From Methanosarcinales archaeon (GTDB lineage Archaea > Halobacteriota > Methanosarcinia > Methanosarcinales > Methanogasteraceae): a stretch of DNA of 10,309 nucleotides. Where the stretch lies: assembly GCA_030666765.1 (NCBI GenBank), contig DAOUXE010000018.1:1-10309 (forward strand), given 5' to 3'. The notes beneath the pieces are model-generated. The model had not been told where the DNA came from. It made no database searches and worked only from the letters and a program-made list of their open reading frames with translations. Shown here piece by piece: positions 1 through 6,554 of this stretch. The first letter of the stretch is position 1; each line of letters begins with the position of its first letter. A program made the translations under genes and the position numbers.

Positions 1-97
1 ACCAGAACAAATTAAAAAGTATCGTAATTTACCCATCCACCCCCTGTTCCTGTTTATGGCCTCTACTGGCACTGTCTAAAATACCGTGATTTATCAT

Positions 98-157
98 CGC
101 GGAGAATGAGGGGGGCACAGATTTTTAAGACCGATTTGATCTACTGCGTTCTCCGCG
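98..157. repeat. 9-bp GC-rich inverted repeat with 42-nt spacer
   Basis: The arms cgcggagaa (98-106) and ttctccgcg (149-157) are perfectly complementary. The intervening 42 nt hold a G6 run and a short T run. It could form a long-loop hairpin in a 3' untranslated region or be a chance pairing of GC-rich words. Confidence 0.35.
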
Positions 158-182
158 GTAAAATTGTACTTACCTTATATTG

Positions 183-196
183 TGTAGATATCTACA
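183..196. repeat. Perfect 14-bp palindrome
   Basis: The sequence tgtagatatctaca equals its own reverse complement. It lies about 60 nt past the stop of the preceding minus-strand gene in an AT-rich stretch. Dyads of this size are typical of dimeric regulator sites, but no regulator is visible in the window, so the role is unknown. Confidence 0.45.
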
Positions 197-254
197 TATA
201 ACCCCCAAGATTACACAAGACGTATGTGGTTCCTACCGCTGGGTATTACACATT

Positions 255-1985
255 TTACTGTCTCTTTCTTCTCCTCAGCAGGATCACAGCAGCAACGAGG
301 ATGACTGCAGCAAGCCCTGCAAGGATTGCCGGGTTGGCAAGGAGTTGTTTTGTGTTAAACATGGTAGCAATCTCCATAGATAGGTCCTTGTCCAGACCCT
401 TCCCAAGCATCTCCTCACGATCTCCGTAAGAGACATGCACCGGGACGATCCGGTTGTCTGCGATGTCTGCATCGGTCATATCGATCCTGCAAGAGGGAGA
501 CTCGCTCCCGCCAGCTGGCAGATATATGGGATCGTCAACCACATTGTACGATTGCTCTCGCCCGCTGATGCGTAGCAGAACACCAGGGCGGACATAACAC
601 GGCACGTCTCCTGTATTGGTGATGGTTACCGAGAGACGCTCGGTCTTTTTGGTGTAGAGTACTTCTGTTGCATCGATGCTCGATTTGTCCACAAAAGTGA
701 TTATGCCAACGCCAAGTGTCTGCTGCAACAATCTGTTCAGTGATCTTTCTGATTCCCCGAAGACTGTATACACCTCAGCCGTAATGTTTGCGGACTCCAG
801 CGACGGCTGCGCTGCCAGTTCCGGGCAGTCGTACGAAACGCCGGACGTAGTTCCTTCGATGGTGACGATCGCCTCTTCATCCCCGACCGTTGCAACCTGT
901 GCACCGTCAACGAATATGCTTACCGCTGATTTGGAGAAGATATCGATGTTTGCATCATTCTGGTAGACGACCTCCAGTCCTCCGGTGCCCTGATTGTAGT
1001 CCACAGAGACGACAGACATAACAAGGTCATACTTCGGCAGCGGGAATTCATCGAGCGTCTCAACGAGACTGAAAGCCCCGCCGCCTCCCCCACCTCTTCC
1101 CTGCCCGAACTTGATGAAGATATGCATGCCGGTGCGTGCCGTGATCATGCTTGCGGCATCGGTCAGGTCATTGCCTATGACCACACCAGTCCCAATTCCG
1201 CTTTTATTTAAGTAGTCTACCGTCTGCTCGGGAATGACATTGGTGCCGATGAACAGTACCGGCTCTCTTCCTGACATGATCTCGTCCTCGATGAACTCTC
1301 CATTAGTAAAGACGATCTGGCTGACTTCCGCTATATCCTGATATTTTTTGGTGATTGCGATGTTGTTATCGAACCTGTCACCATAATCGACAATCTCAGG
1401 ATTGTATGTGCTCAACGAATCATTTACTTGCCGATCTACGCGACCATAGATCAACAGATTGTTAACGGTGCGCCCACCAAGAAAACCTGATACCTCATCG
1501 ATGTTATCATGATCGGCAAACAAGACCCACGACCTGCTTTTGACTGCATAAGGCGCAACAGAGATCGCGTTGTACCCATAAGAATCGTCCAGTACGATAA
1601 AGTTCGTTATATCCGGGAGTTCTTCTATGAAATGCAGGTTTGCCCCCATTCCTCCCGGAGACTTGTAGGTATCTGAAACCGCAAATCCTGCTGTGGTCAG
1701 CGTCCCTTCGTAATTTGCAAAGAACGGTGACGTTTTTGCCTCGACAAGTAAGATATCTTGATTCTTATCGAGATAGTTCGGCAGAGCGGTTGCGTGTGGT
1801 GCATCGGTGATGAACGAAGCGGGCATCCCGCGCAGGTTTGCATACATCATTGAAGAGTATACATCTCTCCAGTCACCAGAATTGATGACCATCTGTTCCT
1901 CTTCTGCGCACGCCGCCGGCATGGATGCGACGATACATGCCACAATTAATATACATATCAGTTGCTGCGTTAGACTTCTACCCAA
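255..1985 (-). CDS. Membrane-anchored surface protein with three CWB2-like repeats
   Basis: Predicted 576-aa exported envelope protein. Residues 1-27 form a Sec signal peptide (hydrophobic run LICILIVACIVASM, likely cut near AACA/EEE). Residues about 33-100, 125-200 and 222-285 look like three tandem cell-wall-binding-repeat-2 units: each has a strand, a short helix and an 'ILLV', 'LLIY' or 'GVVI'-type strand, best seen in GDWRDVYSSMMYANLRGMPA, then LPNYLDKNQDILLVEA. A glycine run (298-303) leads to beta-rich, Ig-like segments (about 318-525). Residues 549-570 form a transmembrane helix followed by RRRKRQ, a positive cytoplasmic stop. Known CWB2 triplets in Firmicutes bind anionic wall polymers; a similar glycan role here is inference. 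I chose TTG at 1985 because GGAGGAGG lies 8 nt upstream and a TATA-like box 50 nt upstream; the ATG at 2036 adds 17 polar residues and overlaps that box. The CWB2 assignment is by pattern only. Confidence 0.88.
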   Translation of the reverse strand: MGRSLTQQLICILIVACIVASMPAACAEEEQMVINSGDWRDVYSSMMYANLRGMPASFITDAPHATALPNYLDKNQDILLVEAKTSPFFANYEGTLTTAGFAVSDTYKSPGGMGANLHFIEELPDITNFIVLDDSYGYNAISVAPYAVKSRSWVLFADHDNIDEVSGFLGGRTVNNLLIYGRVDRQVNDSLSTYNPEIVDYGDRFDNNIAITKKYQDIAEVSQIVFTNGEFIEDEIMSGREPVLFIGTNVIPEQTVDYLNKSGIGTGVVIGNDLTDAASMITARTGMHIFIKFGQGRGGGGGGAFSLVETLDEFPLPKYDLVMSVVSVDYNQGTGGLEVVYQNDANIDIFSKSAVSIFVDGAQVATVGDEEAIVTIEGTTSGVSYDCPELAAQPSLESANITAEVYTVFGESERSLNRLLQQTLGVGIITFVDKSSIDATEVLYTKKTERLSVTITNTGDVPCYVRPGVLLRISGREQSYNVVDDPIYLPAGGSESPSCRIDMTDADIADNRIVPVHVSYGDREEMLGKGLDKDLSMEIATMFNTKQLLANPAILAGLAAVILVAAVILLRRRKRQ

Positions 1986-1993
1986 TAGCTTAG

Positions 1994-2001
1994 CCTCCTC
2001 C
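1994..2001 (-). promoter_or_regulatory. Strong Shine-Dalgarno deciding a TTG start
   Basis: The minus strand reads GGAGGAGG, then 8 nt, then TTG at 1985. No ribosome binding site is seen before the alternative ATG at 2036, so this site sets the start of the CWB2-like gene. Confidence 0.75.
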
Positions 2002-2034
2002 TTTTTACACGTGGTATCGTTCTTTAATGCATCC

Positions 2035-2044
2035 ATATAAAAAG
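2035..2044 (-). promoter_or_regulatory. Archaeal TATA-like box for the CWB2-like gene
   Basis: The minus strand reads CTTTTTATAT. Archaeal transcription begins about 25 nt past the TATA centre, which would put the start near 2012-2016 and give a leader of roughly 28 nt containing the GGAGGAGG site. The geometry fits translation from TTG 1985 and excludes the ATG at 2036 from the message. Confidence 0.55.
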
Positions 2045-2172
2045 ATTGCTATGCGATGGGGTTGTCGCTTACGTGGTGTTGAGGTCATATACCCGTAGGT
2101 GGTGCGGTCGGATAAACCCAAATAAGGGGTGAAATCTCTTGAATAGATCCTGTTCTTTGGAAAATAACATTT

Positions 2173-2250
2173 AATCCGTGTCCATCTATGAAATCTGTGG
2201 CTGATAAAAGCTTTTAGCCACAGATGAACACTGATTTCACAGGCGTGCCG
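2173..2250. repeat. Two inverted 'ccacagat' repeat units forming a hairpin
   Basis: atctgtggct (2193-2202) and agccacagat (2216-2225) are perfect complements around a centre that is itself palindromic (aaaagctttt). Outward the arms continue as two diverged copies of the same dispersed word family: on the right ccacagatgaacactgattt, and on the left, read in reverse complement, ccacagatttcatagatgg. It is intergenic. It could act as a hairpin in a transcript or be a relic of two repeat insertions in opposite orientation. Confidence 0.6.
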
Positions 2251-2476
2251 AGATATATTCATACTTGCCAGCTGGTGAAAATCCAGCCTGAGGAAAGGAT
2301 AGTCCTACTTTGTCACATTACAGACAAATCGAGAGAGTGCGGTGGCATGACCTCAAACCGTTTGGAAAACAAAACCAACATCAAGCGTCTGAATGGGTGG
2401 TTAATCTGAGAGGCAGTAGTAGCCCCCATGATTTTGACCACGCGGTATCGAACGGGCATATAATCACCCATGCGAA
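2243..2476 (+). ncRNA. Putative 5' fragment of a group II intron RNA
   Basis: This intergenic stretch has no coding signature but carries a run of compact plus-strand stem-loops. These are gctgg/ccagc (about 2270-2286), agga/tcct (about 2296-2306) and tttgtc/gacaaa (about 2309-2328). A short caaa/tttg stem follows near 2353-2363. The order and words (cagcctgagg...gtcc, gacaaatcgag, aaaccgtttgg, ggcagtagtagccc, cggtatcgaacggg) resemble, from memory, the domain I region of bacterial and archaeal group II introns, and gtgcc near 2244 could be the 5' GUGYG end. No reverse transcriptase ORF and no catalytic domain V are present before the neighbouring gene's stop at 2481. If the reading is right, it is a truncated, inactive remnant. 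It could instead be another structured RNA. The identification rests on recall and needs a covariance search. Confidence 0.4.
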
Positions 2477-2480
2477 TCAT

Positions 2481-4463
2481 TCATCCCCCACCATCTCCAT
2501 CATTGCGTAATCTCCACAATATGATGATCAGGGGGATGCCAACAGCAATAGCAAGCAAGAGCACCCAGAGGAGGTACGGCCATTCTTCTTGCTCAGGGTG
2601 CTCCTCCGGCGTCCCCCTTGCCGATGCCACCATCGGAGTCGGCGTCCCCGCTGATACCACTGCAGTCTCCACGGGAACCGGAGTGGGTGCGGGCGTGATC
2701 GTTGGCGTCGCATTCACTGGTGGGTATGTACCCTCACCTCCACCACCACCATGGTGTCTGGCTGCTGGTCTGGCAACGATTGCGAAGACTGTGAAATGGT
2801 CGAATGTCGCACGGAATGTGGCCTGGTCGCCGGTTATCGTGGTAGACGCAGGCGTCATGGGTATATCGCCTTCCAGCTTGCCTGTTGTCTCATTGATCTT
2901 AAAGAACACGACATTGTCCGGATTCCCTCCTGCCACGGTATCAAACCAGGTCTTGTGGAGGGTTATGCTGACCGGAACCCCAATGATCTCTGACCGGGCG
3001 AGGTTCGTCATCGAGAGTTGTGCATAGGCTAAGATCGGGGTATTGTCCGCGATTGTAGAAGTATCAACGCCGAAATAGGCAGCAAGCGTTTCCTTCAGTC
3101 GGTTGGGGTCAGAGACGTTCAGGTAGTCGAGATCTCTGTACCGTTCTACCAGTGTTGTATTAAATGAGAGGCATCTGCATGGGGTAACCATCCCCTGAAA
3201 ATCAACATCAAGGTCTATGGAAGCGGTTCCGATATCGGGATTTGCCGTTATGTACTCTTGCAAAGGCGTGTTCAGTCTTATCTTGTTTATGTTTCCGCTA
3301 ACAGTACCGGCAACTGCGATTGCGTCGTCTTTAAGCATTACCTCAAGACTGCCGCCTTTTATGGGTACTGAAATAATCCTGCCCGCTGTTGCATTGCCCG
3401 CGATTATGATCGCATTCTCTTCGGTGGTGTCGATGGTTATAACGCCATCTTTGATCGTCACCGTTGTATTAGCTACACTTGCCCCTGTTCTTAGCACGGT
3501 TGCTGTAACATCCGCCAGTGTCCCGTTGCATCCGGTTTCGGCAGTTCTTATGAATGGAACGTAAGTAGTATCGTGTATGGTTGTCATAGTCGCGATGGCT
3601 CCTTTCACGACTGCTGTTCCCGGAGAAGTTGAAGAGGTCAGGGTGGCGTTTATGGTACCATTTTTAGCTTCTGTTTGTGGAGTTATCTCGCCAAGTGTTG
3701 TGGAGAATGTGATTTCGGTCCGGTTTACCCTTTTGCCGAACTTATCCGTGACGATAGCGGTTATTGTTGAGTTCTTTATCCCTCCCGCTTCGATGGTGTC
3801 AGGGTATGCGGTCAGGGAGATCGCGTATGGCGCGAGCACAGGCGGTATCGCTGGAATATGGTACATCTGGTATGTTCTAGGATTTTCCGGGTCGTTCGGA
3901 AGTATGAACTGGAAGTTGCAGGGCATAGCGTTGTAGCACGTCCCCTTCTCGATGACCGGGACTATGAATACGAGATCGTCCCTGCCCTGTTCTGTGAAGA
4001 AGCCTTCCTTGAACTGTGTGGACTCGGAACAGTTCGCAAAGGTGTATGCAGTCGGCGCAGGCAGGAGCCGGTCATGGATTCTGTAGTTTTCGATTGCTTT
4101 GAATGTCCTGCTCCCGGAATCATAGCCAGTGCCGGTGACGGCATCGATCATGTCAGGGCTGCCCGCGGTCAGATGTCCGATGTTTGGTATAATCGGTGAA
4201 TCGGTGATCAGCAGGCACCCGCCCATCCAGCTTATATTGATCTCCTGTATCCGGGTTCTGTTATCGAGATGGTGCGGACTTTCCGACGCCGGTATGACGC
4301 TGCCGTAGTATCCGAGCCAGTAATCGGTGGATGAACTAACATCGAGGTCGATTACGAGGACATATCCACCCCGCGCATCATCCGACTGCGTGCATCCACC
4401 GCCTGATGAGAATGCGATTAATAGGAGTATCAGGACTGGGATGACGTTCTTGATTGCTGACAT
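2481..4463 (-). CDS. Surface protein: lipobox, YG, Big-1-like and PGF-pre-PGF-like domains, C-terminal TM
   Basis: Predicted 660-aa envelope protein. The N-terminus (MSAIKNVIPVLILLLIAFSS) runs into GGGC with Cys24, a lipobox-like site. Residues about 45-205 are a divergent copy of the YG domain found in the two genes upstream (DYWLGYYGS at 47-55; DLVFIVPVIEKGTC, then CNFQFILPN near 163-190). Residues about 211-305 are Ig-like, Big-1 (invasin) type: ISLTAYPDTIEAGG, VTDKFGKRVNRTEITF, TSSTSPGTAVV. Residues about 480-563 resemble the archaeal PGF-pre-PGF domain (VSITLHKTWFD, VVFFKINETTGKL, FDHFTVFAIV). Then come a Gly run, a Pro/Thr-rich stalk (about 579-625), a transmembrane helix (629-650) and a short RLR tail. 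ATG 4463 is chosen because it opens a signal peptide and lies about 33 nt past a TATA box; the Shine-Dalgarno is weak, which suits a short leader. Having both a lipid site and a C-terminal anchor is odd, so one may not be used. Function unknown, perhaps adhesion or S-layer association. Confidence 0.9.
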   Translation of the reverse strand: MSAIKNVIPVLILLLIAFSSGGGCTQSDDARGGYVLVIDLDVSSSTDYWLGYYGSVIPASESPHHLDNRTRIQEINISWMGGCLLITDSPIIPNIGHLTAGSPDMIDAVTGTGYDSGSRTFKAIENYRIHDRLLPAPTAYTFANCSESTQFKEGFFTEQGRDDLVFIVPVIEKGTCYNAMPCNFQFILPNDPENPRTYQMYHIPAIPPVLAPYAISLTAYPDTIEAGGIKNSTITAIVTDKFGKRVNRTEITFSTTLGEITPQTEAKNGTINATLTSSTSPGTAVVKGAIATMTTIHDTTYVPFIRTAETGCNGTLADVTATVLRTGASVANTTVTIKDGVITIDTTEENAIIIAGNATAGRIISVPIKGGSLEVMLKDDAIAVAGTVSGNINKIRLNTPLQEYITANPDIGTASIDLDVDFQGMVTPCRCLSFNTTLVERYRDLDYLNVSDPNRLKETLAAYFGVDTSTIADNTPILAYAQLSMTNLARSEIIGVPVSITLHKTWFDTVAGGNPDNVVFFKINETTGKLEGDIPMTPASTTITGDQATFRATFDHFTVFAIVARPAARHHGGGGGEGTYPPVNATPTITPAPTPVPVETAVVSAGTPTPMVASARGTPEEHPEQEEWPYLLWVLLLAIAVGIPLIIILWRLRNDGDGGG

Positions 4464-4491
4464 CGGTCGTACCCTTTTCTCTGTCACTATC

Positions 4492-4502
4492 CAAATATAT
4501 TG
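4492..4502 (-). promoter_or_regulatory. TATA-like box for the 660-aa surface protein gene
   Basis: The minus strand reads CAATATATTTG, centred about 33 nt before the ATG at 4463. A start about 25 nt downstream gives a leader of only some 5-10 nt, which matches the poor ribosome binding site. It also means the open frame running upstream to 5135 is not part of the gene. Confidence 0.5.
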
Positions 4503-4609
4503 TCTCTGAATCGGTGTAATCCATGGTTGAAATTTACCCGCCACTGCTGCGAGTACAGCAAGTAACGGCGCAGCCATCAACACAACATGAGATTTATTGG
4601 GAAAATTCC

Positions 4610-4830
4610 GGGTCTTTGGTATCTCGCGTTGCAGTGACCAAAACCCCGAATACTTTTGATATTTTCGAAATAACGTTTCGGAAAACCACAGAGGGCACAG
4701 AGTGACACAGAGGATGCGAAAGATGAAAATAACAACTCTATGTGCACACTGTGGTTTAATCTTCCTTATCATAACCAGATCCTCCCGAAGCGTGAAAAAG
4801 TGTATACAACGTGAATCACCAGAGAGCCAA
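4610..4830 (+). repeat. Dispersed intergenic element, copy A
   Basis: Matches copy B at 6555-6784 in the same orientation. The first 25 bases are identical, and 79 of the first 86 positions match by hand count; similarity then fades but returns in blocks such as agatgaaaataacaact, tggtttaatcttcc and taaccagatc. Two hairpins are visible. One is ttttcgaaat/gtttcggaaa (4662-4684, loop aac). The other has arms aaaccacag (4683-4691) and ctgtggttt (4749-4757) with partial extension. It ends in the widespread 'accacagaggg' word family. A plus-strand frame crosses it, but the differences from copy B do not favour third codon positions, so it reads as a non-coding repeat. Confidence 0.8.
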
Positions 4831-5009
4831 CATTTCTTTAGATATTCAGGTGCATTCTCAGTATTCCCGCCACCAGGTGGGGTGTGATGCGAAGACTGGC
4901 GCCAGAGATGTATAATCGTGTGGGGGCTGCCACAGCTCCGGGCTTTCTGAAAGTTGCGGATGAACTCGGTGCAGTCGGGGCCATGATCTTTATTAGCGGT
5001 TTTGGCGGC
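4831..5009. other. Spacer between copy A and the stand-alone YG gene's terminator
   Basis: No supported gene. A plus-strand frame beginning near 4884 gives a short hydrophobic peptide, but it runs antisense into the coding region beyond 5068, lacks a ribosome binding site and matches nothing I recognise. It is treated as chance. Confidence 0.4.
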
Positions 5010-5042
5010 GGAAGAAATGAAAGAAGGAGTCGAAGAGACTCC
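5010..5042 (-). terminator. Terminator-like hairpin after the stand-alone YG gene
   Basis: On the minus strand GGAGTC-TCTTC-GACTCC (5042-5026) forms a perfect 6-bp stem with a 5-nt loop. It is followed at once by a pyrimidine-rich tract, TTCTTTCATTTCTTCC, and starts about 25 nt past the stop at 5068. Archaeal termination depends mainly on U-rich tracts, which this has in interrupted form. It supports the gene being its own transcription unit. Confidence 0.5.
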
Positions 5043-5067
5043 CAAGTACCGCATCATTCTACTTTGC

Positions 5068-5730
5068 TCACTCCAGTTCCACGAAGAAGTAGTATGTTGT
5101 TGCGGCTGTGCCACCTTCTTCGTTCTCCGGAACAATCATCTGGTAGTCGTGTTGTGTACTGCCGGATTCAAAACCATCCGTGTTAGGGCTGATTATGGCG
5201 GTCCAGACTATATTAGTCTCATCGTATAGGATGGCCTCTTCAAAGCTCGTGGTCTGAGCGGTTCCATCCACATATGTGTGTGTGGTTGAGGCATCCCCTG
5301 CAGTAACCGTCTTGTTTCCAACAGTAATATCCGCTGAGTTTGTACCACTGAATGTGATAGTAGCCGAATCACTCGCGCCCGAAAGATAACTAACATTATT
5401 ATCAACATTAGCTCCACTTTCTCCCCTTATATTGGCCCATGTTATCGAGCTAGCGGTTGAAGCATAGACTTCTCCGCCAACGTCTTCAGCGCTCCATTTA
5501 TACATCTCGCTGCCGACATCCCCCAATCTAATGGATCCTCCTACATCACCATAGAAACCTGCCCAGTGCTGGGTCTGTGCGGTTGCAGTGCCATGATCCA
5601 CATTGGATATGGTACCTCCTGTCGCATCGCTGTTGCCTGATGCTTCTGGATTCGCGGCGCTTGCTATCATCGAGATGGCGAGGATCAGTGCCACCGCCAC
5701 GATCCCGATTTCAATTGTTCTCATATTCAT
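5068..5730 (-). CDS. Secreted protein made of one stand-alone YG domain
   Basis: Predicted 220-aa exported protein. Residues 1-25 are a Sec signal peptide (IEIGIVAVALILAISMIASA, cut near ASA/ANPEA). After a Ser/Gly/Thr-rich linker (26-52) comes a single domain, about residues 55-220, opening with HWAGFYGDVGGSIRLGD (55-71) and YKWS (77-80), then GEVYASTASSITWANI (86-101), ILYDETNIVWTAII (167-180), HDYQMIVPE (194-202) and a closing strand TTYYFFVELE. The same blocks occur in order at the C-terminus of the large gene upstream and, more diverged, at the N-terminus of the gene downstream. There is no membrane helix after the signal, and the chain is acidic. The ATG at 5730 has AAGGAGG 7 nt upstream, so the start is secure. 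Similar proteins occur, as far as I recall, across archaea without known function. A structural surface subunit or a soluble partner of the anchored neighbours is possible but is inference. Confidence 0.92.
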   Translation of the reverse strand: MNMRTIEIGIVAVALILAISMIASAANPEASGNSDATGGTISNVDHGTATAQTQHWAGFYGDVGGSIRLGDVGSEMYKWSAEDVGGEVYASTASSITWANIRGESGANVDNNVSYLSGASDSATITFSGTNSADITVGNKTVTAGDASTTHTYVDGTAQTTSFEEAILYDETNIVWTAIISPNTDGFESGSTQHDYQMIVPENEEGGTAATTYYFFVELE

Positions 5731-5737
5731 TATTCTT

Positions 5738-5744
5738 CCTCCTT
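5738..5744 (-). promoter_or_regulatory. Shine-Dalgarno for the stand-alone YG gene
   Basis: The minus strand reads AAGGAGG with a 7-nt spacer to the ATG at 5730. It is an ideal site and fixes the start of the 220-aa protein. Confidence 0.8.
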
Positions 5745-5753
5745 ATCTGTTTT

Positions 5754-5773
5754 GATCTGCTCTCTCGCAGATC
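5754..5773 (-). promoter_or_regulatory. Small hairpin in the leader of the YG gene
   Basis: gatctgc (5754-5760) and gcagatc (5767-5773) pair perfectly across a 6-nt loop, ending only 10 nt before the Shine-Dalgarno. It could stabilise the leader or serve as a dyad operator. No clear TATA box was found close upstream; gatatatgg near 5935-5943 on the minus strand is a distant candidate. Confidence 0.35.
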
Positions 5774-6554
5774 TGTTCTGTTGTTCGTTATTCGATACGT
5801 TTTAGATCCATGAGATCTCCCCTTGTTTCAGAACCCCTTGTATTATCCTTTACCTTCTATTTGCCCCCCCTCCTCTGTTACGCCACAAGACGTATTTTGG
5901 GATATCTAATGACCGTGATTTCATTCGTGCTTTCCATATATCTCGGCTCCACCTTGCCTCAAACTGCCCTGACCTGCCTGCGTCCGCACAGGGCTTCATG
6001 ACCCCTGCCACGTGCCCGGAGGCGCACCTCTCATAGTCGCTATCATCGTTTCGGTGCCGGTATGGGTGGGGACCAGATTGGGAATAGGTCTCTCTGCCGC
6101 TTACGCTAAAGTCACAGGATACAACACAACATTCACGATTCGCAGTAGCCACATCCGGGCTGGCAGTGAAAGCGCAGCTCACATATCCGGATCCAGCAGG
6201 TTCCGCGAGAGTCGTTCTGGTGTGCGCCGCAGCGAAATGCTGCAGCACAGCGGTTGACATGGTTCTGTGTACTGACACTATCTGTGCCCCCCTTTCCGCA
6301 TCCAGGATGCGATGATGCAATCCGATCTTCTGCGTGACCAACCCAGTGACCCGCTTTCGGATGCTTTCCCACCCGTGAGACATGAATGTGGATCATACAT
6401 GTCTCCACACTCCTCTTGTGAGCTTCTCGTATTAACTGTTTCGTACAGTTGCGCGGGGTGGTCAGCCGGGTGCCGGTCTTCGAGTCGTATTCTCTGGTGG
6501 CGGGGAGTCAAATGCACCCAAATATCCTTTCGACCCCATCCCCGAATGAATCTT
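5774..6554. other. GC-rich spacer without a convincing gene
   Basis: Several overlapping short frames exist on both strands (for example 5850-6383 minus, 6012-6257 plus, 6278-6400 minus). None has the combination of ribosome binding site, non-odd composition and recognisable fold that the four real genes show. The products are rich in Cys, His, Arg and Ser, as expected for translated non-coding DNA. The minus-strand frame from ATG 6400 (40 aa) has GAGGA 10 nt upstream and is the best small-protein candidate. Local dyads include aactgt/acagtt (6434-6450), tgtgga/tccaca (about 6387-6409) and cgcatcc/ggatgcg (6297-6311). It may be a decayed gene or mobile element beyond recognition. Confidence 0.4.

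Larger units (their letters stand above)
1..254. other. Non-coding region downstream of the CWB2-like gene
   Basis: No reading frame of useful length or recognisable product is present. Two palindromic structures stand out: a perfect 14-bp palindrome at 183-196 (tgtagatatctaca) and a 9-bp inverted repeat, cgcggagaa at 98-106 against ttctccgcg at 149-157. On the minus strand an AT-rich run near positions 8-20 could be a TATA element for a gene beyond the left edge, but that cannot be tested here. No T-tract terminator is obvious after the stop at 255. Confidence 0.5.

Noticed and set aside
2005..2262. Minus-strand 85-aa frame in the spacer before the CWB2-like gene
   Set aside because: It is a translation of the inverted ccacagat repeats and the promoter, overlaps the start of the real gene, and has no ribosome binding site.
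2290..2310. RNase P-like word 'gaggaaagg...gtcc'
   Set aside because: The conserved RNase P core is interrupted here, and the region is too short for the full RNA. The surrounding words fit a group II intron fragment better.
4464..5135. Open frame continuing 224 codons upstream of the 660-aa surface protein gene
   Set aside because: It crosses dispersed repeat copy A, a TATA box and the 3' end of the neighbouring gene in another frame. Its translation lacks any fold, whereas ATG 4463 opens a clean signal peptide.
4884..5186. Plus-strand 100-aa frame with a hydrophobic first half
   Set aside because: It runs antisense through the 3' end of the stand-alone YG gene and the terminator hairpin, and has no ribosome binding site.
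5644..5730. Archaellin or type IV pilin signal in the 220-aa protein
   Set aside because: There is no [KR]G cleavage motif before the hydrophobic run, and an ASA/A site after it fits an ordinary Sec signal peptide.
5850..6383. Minus-strand 177-aa frame
   Set aside because: No ribosome binding site before its ATG, an odd Cys/His/Arg/Ser-rich composition, no signal peptide or recognisable motif. Its length is compatible with chance in a GC-rich stretch.
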